The notes: generated by a model not told the origin, from the letters alone. A stretch of DNA of 64,000 nt from Chryseobacterium nepalense (GCF_023195755.1 NZ_CP096203.1:744001-808000), one strand, 5' to 3'; counted from the first letter of the stretch, positions 25,701-35,092 are shown. Program-made: numbers and translations.

Positions 25701-26212
25701 TACTCATTTTCCCATTTGGTAATCAACCAGACTAACAGTGCAATAAACATAGAAGCCATGGAATATACTTCCCCTTCCACCGCGGAAAACCAGAAGGTAT
25801 CTGAAAAGGTAAAACATAAAGCTCCTACAATTCCCGCAAAAAGAATGGAAATTTCCTGATGTTTGGTAATTTCGTCAAAATCCTTATTTAAAAGTCTTCT
25901 CACCAAATGAGTGATAGTCCAGAATAAAAACAGGATCGTAAACGCACTGAACAATGCGGACATCGCATTGATTACGATAGAATAATTTTCGCCATTTCCC
26001 AATGCAAACATGGCTGCCACAGCACCCACAATCTGAAATAATGCGGCTCCAGGAGCATGCGTTACTTCAAGTTTTACCGCCGAGGAAATATACTCGCCAC
26101 AATCCCAAAAACTGAAATTCGGTTCTATGGTGGACAAGTATGTAATAAATGCAATGACGAAAACTACCCATCCTAGAACGGTGTTCCATCGCCTGAAAGT
26201 CCAATTTTTCAT
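22727..26212 (-). CDS. DUF2723 / protein O-mannosyltransferase-like membrane protein
   Basis: 1161 residues. The N-terminal DUF2723 domain begins FIAFITYLSTIEP-like and holds NFSFWDCGEYISSAVKLE, where the Asp/Glu in the first periplasmic loop correspond to the catalytic acid of protein O-mannosyltransferases, followed by THAPGAALFQ. About twelve transmembrane helices run to roughly residue 680. A large soluble part follows, ending with TPR-like helices (about 980-1140). In Bacteroidota this family is thought to act in lipid-linked sugar transfer to exported proteins (known of the family, not shown for this protein). A second GT-C type gene lies downstream. Confidence 0.9.
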   Translation of the reverse strand: MKNWTFRRWNTVLGWVVFVIAFITYLSTIEPNFSFWDCGEYISSAVKLEVTHAPGAALFQIVGAVAAMFALGNGENYSIVINAMSALFSAFTILFLFWTITHLVRRLLNKDFDEITKHQEISILFAGIVGALCFTFSDTFWFSAVEGEVYSMASMFIALLVWLITKWENEYQLPDNERWIILIFFILGLSVGVHMMCMLAIPAVCFIYYARKYTFTWKNFIWANGITLLILAIVFKGIFPFIMTMFGKLEIFFVNGLGLPFHSGTIAAFIIMIAICYFLISYTRKMKRNIFQTIALSVVFMMIGFSCWMVIPIRANANPPMNLNDPDNAIGMLDYYNREQYGDWPTIYGQNYTAYLDAKGIEKNEDGSFKTQKTGEIYEKDEKTGTYRKTGDRFNYVFNKAHVGFMPRMFNEDKDVMANYISMYGAPDFSFNYGNEDVADSPEAKQIFDELRKKYEDKTITASDYLKVRPYDLINVQRPSLGQNLDYFITFQNGYYFVRYLMWNFVGRQNDLEGNMESTRGNWISGISFIDDSIVGNQDKMPAKFKNESTVKFFFLPLLLGLIGFFFQLNKDFGRFYAMLSIFVLMSVGIIFYTGVKPFEPRERDYAMVGSFYVFAIWIGLGAAAILWFLQSKVKSNAANIVAGVVLLGVPFMMGFQNYNVHNRHNRYTSYDYGYSVLKSLPKNDILFVYGDNDTYPVWAIQETEQFRDDVKVVNFTLASTPWNIDQIKRRTYNAAAVPGVLTHDDYRDGTNDQIYMMKKQDWEGVFSMLKEQGAPETEFAEFRKYLVQDSMTMKEALNFLKHSSSAKNELLKMYFGEEKYEKYNILPVNKFILPVNKANAVNSGIINAADLPNTVNQIMITYKANTLYKNNLIMLDILANFDWKRPISFSSGGIYDSENVFYLDEYLQFDGFSYRLIPIHTPQTPDGELGRVDANSLYNVVKNFRWGNFKDLNTHFDETATSNIISYRSSASRAAAALATMGQKGKAVELLDLASREIPAEKYNDPRSLSSLVYGYIVSGQESKGLKLAEVLKKGIFEEYDYYMSLSKSDQNYLRRQIRTKPMEYSLVISAVTDAYTRIGQKEKAYDYLVKSIEPIDKKFNTFVENLKEMGKEKAMNESEQVQKITPFYQYLFDIMEPFDSTYSKEKESQITNAIIKATQ

Positions 26213-26395
26213 AGTATTAAATCAATTACGCGAAAATAAGGCTTTTCTATGATTTAAGGCTGTTTTTAACAAAATTTAAAGAATTTGGCTCGTTTTTTGA
26301 AAAGTTTATCTGTTGAATAGTAATATAAAATTTTTTTTATCTATTTTAGAGGTTAGAAATCAAAACAAAAGTTTAGAAATAAATTTATTTTTTTG

Positions 26396-26403
26396 TATTT
26401 TTG
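26396..26403 (+). promoter_or_regulatory. -7 box of the cysteate-synthase-like gene
   Basis: TATTTTTG matches TAnnTTTG, 31 bp before the ATG. No TTG is found at the expected -33 distance; that region is T-rich. Confidence 0.45.
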
Positions 26404-26434
26404 CCGACAGATTTTTATTGAAAAATAACAAATA

Positions 26435-27472
26435 ATGAGTAATGTTTACGATAATATACTTGGCCTAATAGGAAATACTCCTATGGTGAAGATTAACACT
26501 GTGACGAAAGAAATTCCTGCAACTGTTTATGCCAAGTTAGAATCATATAATCCTGGACATTCCACAAAAGATCGAATCGCACTTCATATTATAGAAAACG
26601 CTGAGAAAAAAGGTTTATTAAGAGAAGATTCCGTAGTTGTAGAAACTACATCGGGAAATACAGGATTCTCAATCGCTATGGTTTGCATTATTAAAGGATA
26701 TAAATGTATTCTTGCAGTAAGTGATAAAACTAAGCCTGAGAAAATTGCCTATCTGAAGGCATTGGGAGCTACCGTTTATATTTGTCCGGCCAACGTTCCT
26801 GCAGATGATCCGAGATCATATTATGAAGTTGCTAAAAGAATAGCTTCAGAAACACCCAATTCAGTATACATCAATCAATACTTCAACGAACTGAATATTG
26901 ATGCACATTATCAGACTACCGGCCCTGAAATCTGGGAACAGACGCAAGGTAAAATTACTCACCTTTTTGCGTGCACGGGAACCGGCGGAACACTGTCCGG
27001 ATCAGCAAAATTTTTAAAAGAGAAAAATCCAGACATCAAAATCATTGGTGTTGATGCAGACGGATCTATTTTAAAAAGCTATCATGAAACAGGAGAAATT
27101 CATAAAGAAGACGTCCATCCTTACCAGATTGAAGGAATGGGAAAAAATTTAATTCCTTCTGCCCTTCTTTTCGATAAAGTAGATGAATTTGTAAGGGTAA
27201 ACGACGAAATGTCTGCTTACAGAACCCGTGAGATCGCCCTGAAAGAAGCTATTATGGGAGGATATACTACAGGAGCGGTTACTCAGGCATTAATACAATA
27301 TGCCCAGTCTCACGAATTTTCAGAAAATGATATGGTAGTTTTGATTTATCCTGATCACGGTTCCAGATATATTACCAAAGTATACAGTGATAAATGGATG
27401 GCAGAACAGGGTTTTGTAAACAACTGTGTTCACAATTACGATGAAGTTTTTAAAACTGAATTTATTAAATAA
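26435..27472 (+). CDS. PLP-dependent cystathionine beta-synthase-like enzyme, candidate cysteate synthase
   Basis: 345 residues of the cysteine synthase/CBS fold-type II family, without the heme or CBS regulatory domains. LIGNTPMVKI is the family start, PGHSTKDR has the PLP lysine (K45), ETTSGNTGFS binds the substrate carboxylate, and GTGGTLSGS binds the PLP phosphate. By sequence alone it could be a cysteine or cystathionine synthase. Directly downstream, 72 bp away, is an alpha-oxoamine synthase; that pairing fits the first two steps of sulfonolipid (capnine) synthesis, in which cysteate is made from phosphoserine and sulfite and then acylated. I favour cysteate synthase, as an inference from context. 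Confidence 0.8.
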   Translation: MSNVYDNILGLIGNTPMVKINTVTKEIPATVYAKLESYNPGHSTKDRIALHIIENAEKKGLLREDSVVVETTSGNTGFSIAMVCIIKGYKCILAVSDKTKPEKIAYLKALGATVYICPANVPADDPRSYYEVAKRIASETPNSVYINQYFNELNIDAHYQTTGPEIWEQTQGKITHLFACTGTGGTLSGSAKFLKEKNPDIKIIGVDADGSILKSYHETGEIHKEDVHPYQIEGMGKNLIPSALLFDKVDEFVRVNDEMSAYRTREIALKEAIMGGYTTGAVTQALIQYAQSHEFSENDMVVLIYPDHGSRYITKVYSDKWMAEQGFVNNCVHNYDEVFKTEFIK

Positions 27473-27494
27473 GGATAAAAAAGTTATACAAATC

Positions 27495-27522
27495 AAGCCT
27501 TTTTGTAACCACAAAAGGCTTT
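27495..27522 (+). terminator. Terminator or attenuator between the two PLP-enzyme genes
   Basis: AAGCCTTTTTGT and ACAAAAGGCTT pair with one bulged T around an AACC loop, followed by a T-run. It lies between the two PLP-enzyme genes, so it may lower expression of the second gene rather than end transcription fully. Confidence 0.7.
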
Positions 27523-27544
27523 TTTACTTAAAATATTAATAAAA

Positions 27545-28819
27545 ATGTTGGATATTTTTGACAGAATAAAAGAAAATCCAGGACCTCTTGGACAATTTGC
27601 AGATTATGGTGAAGGGTATTTTATTTTCCCGAGATTAGAAGGACCTATAGGCCCGAGAATGAGATTTCAGGGAAGAGAAGTTATTTTCTGGAGTGCGAAC
27701 GACTATCTTGGAATGTGTAACCACCCGGAAGTGTTGGAAGCTGATGCGAAAGCTGCCGCAGAATTCGGAATGTTTTACCCGATGGGTGCAAGAGCAATGT
27801 CCGGAGAAACGGAGCAACACCTGCAATTGGAAAAAGAGCTTGCTGATTTTGTACAAAAAGAATCTGCCTATTTATTAAACTTCGGATACCAGGGAATGGT
27901 TTCTACCATTGATGCTTTGGTAGGAAGAAATGACGTTATCGTTTATGATGTTGACTCTCACGCATGTATCGTGGATGGTGTCCGTCTTCACGCAGGAAAA
28001 AGATTTACTTACAGACACAATGATATTGCAAGTCTTGAAAAAAACCTTGAAAGGGCAACCAAAGTAGCCGAAGAAACCGGAGGCGGTATTCTTGTAATTA
28101 CTGAAGGTGTTTTCGGGATGAGAGGACAGCAGGGAAAACTAAAAGAAATCTGTGAATTAAAATCAAAATATCAATTCAGGTTATTGGTTGATGACGCTCA
28201 CGGATTCGGAACACTGGGTGAAACCGGGGCCGGGGCTGGTGAAGAGCAGGGATGCCAGGATCAGATCGATGTATACTTCTCTACTTTTGCAAAATCAATG
28301 GCCGGGTTCGGGGCTTTTATCGCAGGTGATAAAGAAATTATCAGATACCTGAAGTTCAATTTAAGATCTCAGATCTTTGCTAAGTCTCTAACAATGCCAA
28401 TGGTAATAGGAGGTTTGAAAAGACTGGAACTGTTAAGAACAAGACCTGAAATCAAAGCGAAGCTTTGGGAAAATACCCACAAGCTTCAAAACGGTTTAAA
28501 AGAAAGAGGTTTCAACATTGGTGATACCAACACATGTGTAACTCCGGTAATGATGCAGGGAACTCCGGTTGAAGCAACCCTTTTAGTGAAAGACTTAAGA
28601 GAAAACTACGGAATCTTCACATCTGTAGTAGTTTATCCTGTGATACCTAAAGGAATGATTCTACTAAGATTAATTCCTACAGCATCACATACCGATTCTG
28701 AAATTAATGAAACACTGGCCGCTTTTGAGGCTATCCACGATAAACTTGTTGGCGGTCATTATAAAGATCAGGAGCAAAAACTGCTGGCCGAAAAAGGTTT
28801 AAGTTTTAAAGAAATTTAA
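27545..28819 (+). CDS. Alpha-oxoamine synthase, candidate cysteate/serine fatty-acyltransferase
   Basis: 424 residues, fold-type I PLP enzyme of the group with serine palmitoyltransferase and KBL. ANDYLGMCNHPEV, DVDSHACIVDG (H139 stacks on PLP), VDDAHGFGTLG (D216, H219) and STFAKSMAGFG (PLP lysine K250) are all present. The reaction is a decarboxylating Claisen condensation of an amino acid with an acyl thioester. In flavobacteria a member of this group is the cysteate-fatty-acyltransferase of capnine synthesis, needed for full gliding in F. johnsoniae; serine palmitoyltransferase is the alternative. The upstream cysteate-synthase-like gene favours the cysteate role. Confidence 0.85.
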   Translation: MLDIFDRIKENPGPLGQFADYGEGYFIFPRLEGPIGPRMRFQGREVIFWSANDYLGMCNHPEVLEADAKAAAEFGMFYPMGARAMSGETEQHLQLEKELADFVQKESAYLLNFGYQGMVSTIDALVGRNDVIVYDVDSHACIVDGVRLHAGKRFTYRHNDIASLEKNLERATKVAEETGGGILVITEGVFGMRGQQGKLKEICELKSKYQFRLLVDDAHGFGTLGETGAGAGEEQGCQDQIDVYFSTFAKSMAGFGAFIAGDKEIIRYLKFNLRSQIFAKSLTMPMVIGGLKRLELLRTRPEIKAKLWENTHKLQNGLKERGFNIGDTNTCVTPVMMQGTPVEATLLVKDLRENYGIFTSVVVYPVIPKGMILLRLIPTASHTDSEINETLAAFEAIHDKLVGGHYKDQEQKLLAEKGLSFKEI

Positions 28820-28831
28820 AAAGTATACATT

Positions 28832-28857
28832 AAAACCACTGAATGATCAGTGGTTTT
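28832..28857 (+). terminator. Terminator after the alpha-oxoamine synthase gene
   Basis: A perfect 11-bp stem (AAAACCACTGA / TCAGTGGTTTT) with an ATGA loop and further Ts, 12 bp after the stop codon. A GTG that would open the next frame lies inside this stem, an argument against using it as a start. Confidence 0.9.
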
Positions 28858-28858
28858 T

Positions 28859-28892
28859 TTTGAACTAATATATTCTGAAAACCTTAACTTTG
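28859..28892 (+). promoter_or_regulatory. Promoter of the radical SAM gene
   Basis: TTTG (28859-28862), 22 bp, then TAACTTTG (28885-28892): a full -33/-7 pair. It overlaps the tail of the preceding terminator and lies 14 bp before the TTG start codon. Confidence 0.65.
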
Positions 28893-28906
28893 CAAAAATT
28901 TTACTG

Positions 28907-31102
28907 TTGAAAGACCTGCTTCTAATCACTCCGCCTTTTACACAACTTAATACACCCTATCCTGCTACCGCTTATATCAAAGGTTTTTTGAACACTAAAA
29001 ACATTTCATCTTTCCAGGCAGATTTGGGAATTGAGGTTATTTTGGAGTTATTTTCCAAAAACGGAATCAGCAACATTTTCAACAAAGAAATTGAGATCAG
29101 CGATATTTCTGAAAACTCACAGCGTATTTTTTCATTACGGGACGAATATATCAAGACCATCGATCAGGTAATTTATTTCCTGCAGGGCAAAATACCAACG
29201 CTGGCAAGACAAATCTGTTCCATGAATTTTCTTCCGGAGGCTTCACGTTTCAACCAACTGGATGATATGGAATTTGCATTTGGAAATATGGGGCTTCAGG
29301 ATAAAGCTAAACATTTGGCAACCTTATACTTAGAAGATCTTTCAGATTATATTGTAGAGAATATTGATCCCGATTTCGGTTTTAGCAGATATGCGGAACG
29401 TTTGGGAAAAAGTGCCAATTCGTTTGATGAACTTTATGCAAAAATTATTGGGAATGAGACATTTATTGACAAAATCACTTTAAAAGTACTCAATGAAAAA
29501 TTAGCTTCTGCTCAGCCAAAGCTGGTTTGCTTTTCAGTTCCTTTTCCAGGAAATTTATATTCTGCATTCCGATGTGCAAAATTCATTAAAGAAAATTATC
29601 CACACATAAAAACAGCAATGGGTGGCGGCTTTCCAAATACCGAATTGCGCGAAGTTAAAGATCAAAGGGTTTTTGAATTTTTTGATTTCATTACTTTGGA
29701 TGACGGAGAACTACCAATCGAACTGCTTTATGAAAATATTTGTCATTCTGAACAAAGTGAAGAATCTCAGTTCAAAAGAACTTTTTTAATTGAAAATGAA
29801 AAAGTTACCTATAAAAATAATTCTTCCAGGCACGATTATAAACAAGCCGACATCGGAACTCCCGATTATTCAGATTTATTGCTGGACCAATATATTTCGG
29901 TGATTGAAATTGCCAATCCGATGCACAGTTTATGGAGCGACGGAAGATGGAACAAACTGACAATGGCTCACGGATGCTATTGGGGGAAATGTACTTTCTG
30001 CGATATTTCTTTAGATTATATTAAAATCTATGAGCCTGTTTCTGCAAAAATTCTTGTAGACAGAATGGAAGAACTGATTCGTACAACCGGGGAAACAGGA
30101 TTTCATTTTGTGGATGAAGCAGCACCTCCGGCTTTGATGAGAGAAGTTGCTTTAGAAATTCTGCGGAGAAATCTCGTAGTAACCTGGTGGACTAATATTC
30201 GTTTTGAAAAAAGTTTCACCCGGGATTTATGTTTTCTTCTAAAACTTTCCGGATGCGTTGCTGTTTCGGGAGGACTTGAAGTGGCAAGTGATCGTTTGCT
30301 GAAATTGATCGATAAAGGAATTTCAGTTGAACAGGTTGCGAAAGTGACCAGAAATTTTACGGAAGCAGGAATCATGATCCATGCTTATCTCATGTATGGT
30401 TATCCTACTCAGACCGTTCAGGAAACAGTGGATTCCCTGGAAATGGTTCGTCAGCTTTTTGAAATGGGAATTTTGCAAAGTGGATTCTGGCATCAGTTTG
30501 CAATGACTGCCCACTCACCTGTCGGATTAAATCCTGAAGAATTTGGAGTTACCCCAATAAAACAGGAAATTTATTTTGCAAACAATGATGTGGATTTTAC
30601 AGATCGCACAGGAATCAATCATGGAAAATTTAGTTTGGGATTAAAAAAATCACTTTTCAATTATATGCACGGAATTAATTTTGAGCTTCCTCTTCAGGAA
30701 TGGTTTGATTTTAAAATTCCAAGAACAACCGTTCATCCGGATTATATTCATGATGCCTTGCTTGAAAATGATGATTTTACATTTAAAGGAAATTCGAAAA
30801 TTATTTTTTTAGCCAAAAACGTAATCGCTGAGAATCGAATAAAAACAAAAAAGAAGTACAATTATGCGTACACGAAAATTACAGTACACTTAAAAACCAA
30901 TATTATAACTGTTGACTTTGATGAGCTGCATGGTGCATGGCTGATAAAAATATTCAGTGAATACTCAGTTGAAAATATGAAAAAGCCTACACTTCAGCAA
31001 CTTAAATCTGATTTTGAAGAAAATTTTGAAAATTTTGAATTATTCTGGTTTTCAAAACCGATGCAGCAATTGAAAGAAAATGGAGTAATTTTGAGTCTGT
31101 AA
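28907..31102 (+). CDS. B12-binding-type radical SAM protein
   Basis: 731 residues from a TTG start (MKDLLLITPPFTQLNTPYPA). I prefer it over a GTG 57 bp upstream because that codon lies in a terminator stem, upstream of the promoter. The N-terminal third resembles a cobalamin-binding domain (VCFSVPFPGNLYSAFR, then AMGGGFPN and FFDFITLDDGELPIE). The radical SAM core has the cluster motif GCYWGKCTFCD, spaced CX4CX2C rather than CX3CX2C, and continues with GGLEVASDRLL. The reaction is unknown. A segment reading CHSEQSEES near the domain junction comes from an interspersed repeat and is probably not part of the ancestral protein. Confidence 0.85.
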   Translation: MKDLLLITPPFTQLNTPYPATAYIKGFLNTKNISSFQADLGIEVILELFSKNGISNIFNKEIEISDISENSQRIFSLRDEYIKTIDQVIYFLQGKIPTLARQICSMNFLPEASRFNQLDDMEFAFGNMGLQDKAKHLATLYLEDLSDYIVENIDPDFGFSRYAERLGKSANSFDELYAKIIGNETFIDKITLKVLNEKLASAQPKLVCFSVPFPGNLYSAFRCAKFIKENYPHIKTAMGGGFPNTELREVKDQRVFEFFDFITLDDGELPIELLYENICHSEQSEESQFKRTFLIENEKVTYKNNSSRHDYKQADIGTPDYSDLLLDQYISVIEIANPMHSLWSDGRWNKLTMAHGCYWGKCTFCDISLDYIKIYEPVSAKILVDRMEELIRTTGETGFHFVDEAAPPALMREVALEILRRNLVVTWWTNIRFEKSFTRDLCFLLKLSGCVAVSGGLEVASDRLLKLIDKGISVEQVAKVTRNFTEAGIMIHAYLMYGYPTQTVQETVDSLEMVRQLFEMGILQSGFWHQFAMTAHSPVGLNPEEFGVTPIKQEIYFANNDVDFTDRTGINHGKFSLGLKKSLFNYMHGINFELPLQEWFDFKIPRTTVHPDYIHDALLENDDFTFKGNSKIIFLAKNVIAENRIKTKKKYNYAYTKITVHLKTNIITVDFDELHGAWLIKIFSEYSVENMKKPTLQQLKSDFEENFENFELFWFSKPMQQLKENGVILSL
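29741..29769 (+). repeat. Interspersed short repeat translated inside the radical SAM gene
   Basis: TGTCATTCTGAACAAAGTGA and the following AGAATCTCA belong to the widespread bacterial TGTCATTCTGA(G/A)C...GAAGAATCT repeat type. Translated in frame it gives CHSEQSEES. About 45 bp on, ATTCTTC followed by CAGGCACGA may be the inverted other end. Related copies lie in non-coding DNA at 43744-43832 and 51487-51512. Confidence 0.7.
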
Positions 31103-31128
31103 ATTTTTAATAATATTCTTAAAATAAA

Positions 31129-31155
31129 AAAACTCCAGATTATTTCCGGAGTTTT
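31129..31155 (+). terminator. Terminator after the radical SAM gene
   Basis: AAAACTCC / GGAGTTTT, 8-bp stem with an 11-nt loop, between convergent genes. Confidence 0.65.
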
Positions 31156-31203
31156 CTATAATTTTTAAAGCTATTCAAGCTATATTAATGCAAATTTCTA
31201 CCA

Positions 31204-32025
31204 TCATTTCTCAATACCATCTCTTTTAACTTCGCCTACAATTACTTTTTCCTGGATTTTGATAAAATTCGGATCCAGAATTGCCATTCTTTCGGCTATG
31301 GCTTTATAGGTTGGAAATTTCAGAAGAGATGCACGTCCTGACATTTCCCTGTATAAGGTAAACGTTTTTCCACCAGCTGTTTTAATTTGTTTTGTAGTGG
31401 TAATGTATTTTCCGATGTATTTGCTGTTGGCATCATAAATTTCAATATCTACAAAAGTTTTATCAGTAATGGTATCTTCAGATCCAAAGCTTACAGGCAA
31501 ATTGGTAAAATAACCTACTGGTTTTCCATTACTTAATATTTCACCGACATTATTGACGGTTATATTTAATTTATCAATTTTGCTTCTGGTGGTATATGCA
31601 TCTTTCGTTTTGCTATCAAGTTTTCTTTTAGGAGCAGTTTTGAATAGTTCATCTAAATTTTTAATATTGATTCCTCTTTCGTCAATAATCTTCAGGCTTT
31701 TTACACAGGTATAAGCAGCAGATTTTTCTTCACCCGAAAATGCAGATGGTGAAACATAATCCAGCTCGAGTGTTTTATCCTTATTATAAATTCTGTTTAA
31801 TTTAATATAACTGTCTCTTACAGAGTCTACTATACTTTTGTCTACAAATTCCACAGTGTAGATCGGAGTCTCTTTAAGATCCATAAAAGTATAGACATTA
31901 GATTTATTAAAAACTTTGGCAATGTGCACACCTTCAAGCGTTACAATTCCTCTTTTGATTTTTACTGTTTGAGCATGAAGCAAAAAACCCAGAATTGTAA
32001 ACATGATAATTAAACTCTTCTTCAT
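31204..32025 (-). CDS. Exported protein of unknown function
   Basis: 273 residues. MKKSLIIMFTILGFLLHAQ is a signal peptide, so the protein is expected in the periplasm or outer membrane. The rest is lysine-rich with alternating beta-like stretches (TVKIKRGIVTLEGVHIAKVF, FVDIEIYDANSKYIGKYITT). I recognise no domain. I placed the start at the Met opening the signal peptide, 39 bp inside the longest frame. It lies downstream of the ATP synthase genes but is separated from them by a terminator. Confidence 0.75.
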   Translation of the reverse strand: MKKSLIIMFTILGFLLHAQTVKIKRGIVTLEGVHIAKVFNKSNVYTFMDLKETPIYTVEFVDKSIVDSVRDSYIKLNRIYNKDKTLELDYVSPSAFSGEEKSAAYTCVKSLKIIDERGINIKNLDELFKTAPKRKLDSKTKDAYTTRSKIDKLNITVNNVGEILSNGKPVGYFTNLPVSFGSEDTITDKTFVDIEIYDANSKYIGKYITTTKQIKTAGGKTFTLYREMSGRASLLKFPTYKAIAERMAILDPNFIKIQEKVIVGEVKRDGIEK

Positions 32026-32051
32026 AAAACCAGATTTTACATAACATAAAA

Positions 32052-32075
32052 AAAGTGTAACCAAAGTTACACTTT
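32052..32075 (-). terminator. Terminator of the atpD-atpC unit
   Basis: AAAGTGTAAC / GTTACACTTT, a perfect 10-bp stem with a CAAA loop, followed on the reverse strand by a T-run. It lies 30 bp past the atpC stop. Confidence 0.88.
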
Positions 32076-32105
32076 CTTGAAAAATATATTTAGCTTTTCA
32101 TTTAA

Positions 32106-32387
32106 TTATTCACAAAGGATAATTCCTTTATTATGATTAAATTCTACAACACCGCTTTTGATAGGATAAGAAAAAACAGAATCTTTTTCATTTTCTTTGG
32201 TAAAATACTTATTATACGCTTCATCAACAGACTTTGTGTACAATTTCACTTTACCACCGATCAAAGAAGAAACAATTCCTGCGTGGTTTTTCATGATGTG
32301 GAATTCACCATTCTTTCCAGGCAATAATACCGAGTCTACTTCCCCTTCAAAAACTACGTATTCTGGTGTTAAAATTTTTATATTCAT
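32106..32387 (-). CDS. atpC: F1F0 ATP synthase epsilon subunit
   Basis: 93 residues, only the N-terminal beta-sandwich domain (MNIKILTPEYVVFEGEVDSV, LPGKNGEFHIMKNHAG). The C-terminal two-helix inhibitory domain of longer epsilon subunits is absent, as is usual in Bacteroidota. It forms part of the central stalk of F1. It follows atpD, with a short repeat-containing spacer between them, and ends the transcript at a strong terminator. The other ATP synthase genes are not in this window. Confidence 0.94.
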   Translation of the reverse strand: MNIKILTPEYVVFEGEVDSVLLPGKNGEFHIMKNHAGIVSSLIGGKVKLYTKSVDEAYNKYFTKENEKDSVFSYPIKSGVVEFNHNKGIILCE

Positions 32388-32408
32388 TTTAATTGCTTTT
32401 GGCTTTTG

Positions 32409-32431
32409 GCTAATAGCTATGGGCTATCAGC
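32409..32431. repeat. Short inverted repeat between atpD and atpC
   Basis: GCTAATAGC and GCTATCAGC pair at 8 of 9 positions around a 5-nt loop. Further TTTTGGC and AATTAGC words lie on both sides. It looks like part of a non-coding repeat rather than a terminator, since no U-run follows. Confidence 0.45.
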
Positions 32432-32442
32432 AATTAGCATTA

Positions 32443-33990
<1,548 letters not shown>

Positions 33991-34114
33991 TTAACCCGCA
34001 ATTGGTAAAAAACAGATTTTTATCATACTTTTATTCAATGTAGCAATATACAGTTTACCAATTAAATCACTGGTGATAGAAAGTGCTGGCTTTATATATT
34101 GTTAAATTAATACA

Positions 34115-34148
34115 TTGTTATATTGTTACATTAGTTTGCTTATATTTG
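34115..34148 (+). promoter_or_regulatory. Putative promoter of ribF
   Basis: TTG (34115-34117), 23 bp, then TATATTTG (34141-34148), 19 bp before the TTG start codon. It lies in DNA rich in ATTGTTA words (ATTGTTAAATTAATACATTG), a word family seen also near 40077-40120 and 45120-45200. Confidence 0.5.
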
Positions 34149-34167
34149 CAGTCAAAATTTTTTCATT

Positions 34168-35091
34168 TTGAAAGTTTTCAGGAATTTTAATGATTATACG
34201 TCTCAAAAGCCTTTAGCATTATCTTTAGGGATGTTCGACGGGGTACATCTCGGGCATAAAAGTATAATTGATGAATTAATAAAAGTAGGTACGGAGAATC
34301 ACCTTGAAACAGCAATACTTACATTCTGGCCTCATCCAAGATTTGTTTTTAATCCAAATGAAGATTTAAAGCTTCTCAATACGCTGGACGAGAAAAAATT
34401 TCTTATGGAAAAATATGGTATTGACACTTTATTTTTAAAAGAATTTGATGAAGAATTCAGAAATCTTACCGGTGAAGAGTTCGTAAGAAAGATTTTAGTA
34501 GATAAACTTAATATTAAGTATTTGATTATCGGGTACGATCATTCTTTCGGTAAAAATAAAAGCGGAAATTTTGAACTGCTTCAGAAACTTTCCAAAGAAC
34601 TGGATTTTGAAGTTGAGCAGATGGAAGCCATTAATATTCATGAAAATAACATCAGTTCTACCAAAGTTCGAAATGCTCTTTTATCGGGGAATATTATTGA
34701 GGCCAACGAAATGCTCGGCTATTCCTACTCTGTCTCCGGAACAGTTGTTCATGGTAAAAAAATAGGGCGCACCATTGGTTATCCAACTGCCAATATCGAA
34801 ACAGATCAGGTTAAACTTTTGCCGAAAAAAGGTGCTTATATTGTAGAAGTTTTTCTTAAAAATCAGCAATACAAAGGAATGCTGAGTATCGGGACCAATC
34901 CTACCGTGAATGGAGAAAAGCTCACTGTTGAAGTGTATATTCTTGATTTTAACGGAGATATTTATGACGAAAAAATTACCGTTGCCTTCAGGGATTTCCT
35001 GCACGATGAAATTAAATTTGAAGGTCTTGAAAAACTGATTGAAAAACTGGATGAAGATAAAAAACGAACTGAAAATTTCATTTTTAAATAA
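34168..35091 (+). CDS. ribF: Bifunctional riboflavin kinase / FMN adenylyltransferase
   Basis: 307 residues. The N-terminal nucleotidyltransferase half has GMFDGVHLGHKS and later ISSTKVRNALLSG; the C-terminal flavokinase half has GRTIGYPTANIE and GMLSIGTNPTV. Together they convert riboflavin to FMN and then FAD. The start is a TTG (MKVFRNFNDY): there is no in-frame ATG before GMFDGVHLGH, which must be inside the protein. It is divergent from atpD. Confidence 0.94.
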   Translation: MKVFRNFNDYTSQKPLALSLGMFDGVHLGHKSIIDELIKVGTENHLETAILTFWPHPRFVFNPNEDLKLLNTLDEKKFLMEKYGIDTLFLKEFDEEFRNLTGEEFVRKILVDKLNIKYLIIGYDHSFGKNKSGNFELLQKLSKELDFEVEQMEAINIHENNISSTKVRNALLSGNIIEANEMLGYSYSVSGTVVHGKKIGRTIGYPTANIETDQVKLLPKKGAYIVEVFLKNQQYKGMLSIGTNPTVNGEKLTVEVYILDFNGDIYDEKITVAFRDFLHDEIKFEGLEKLIEKLDEDKKRTENFIFK

Positions 35092-35092
35092 A

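Noticed and set aside
28850..28906. GTG start of the radical SAM gene
   Set aside because: It lies in the stem of the previous terminator and upstream of the gene's own -7 box.
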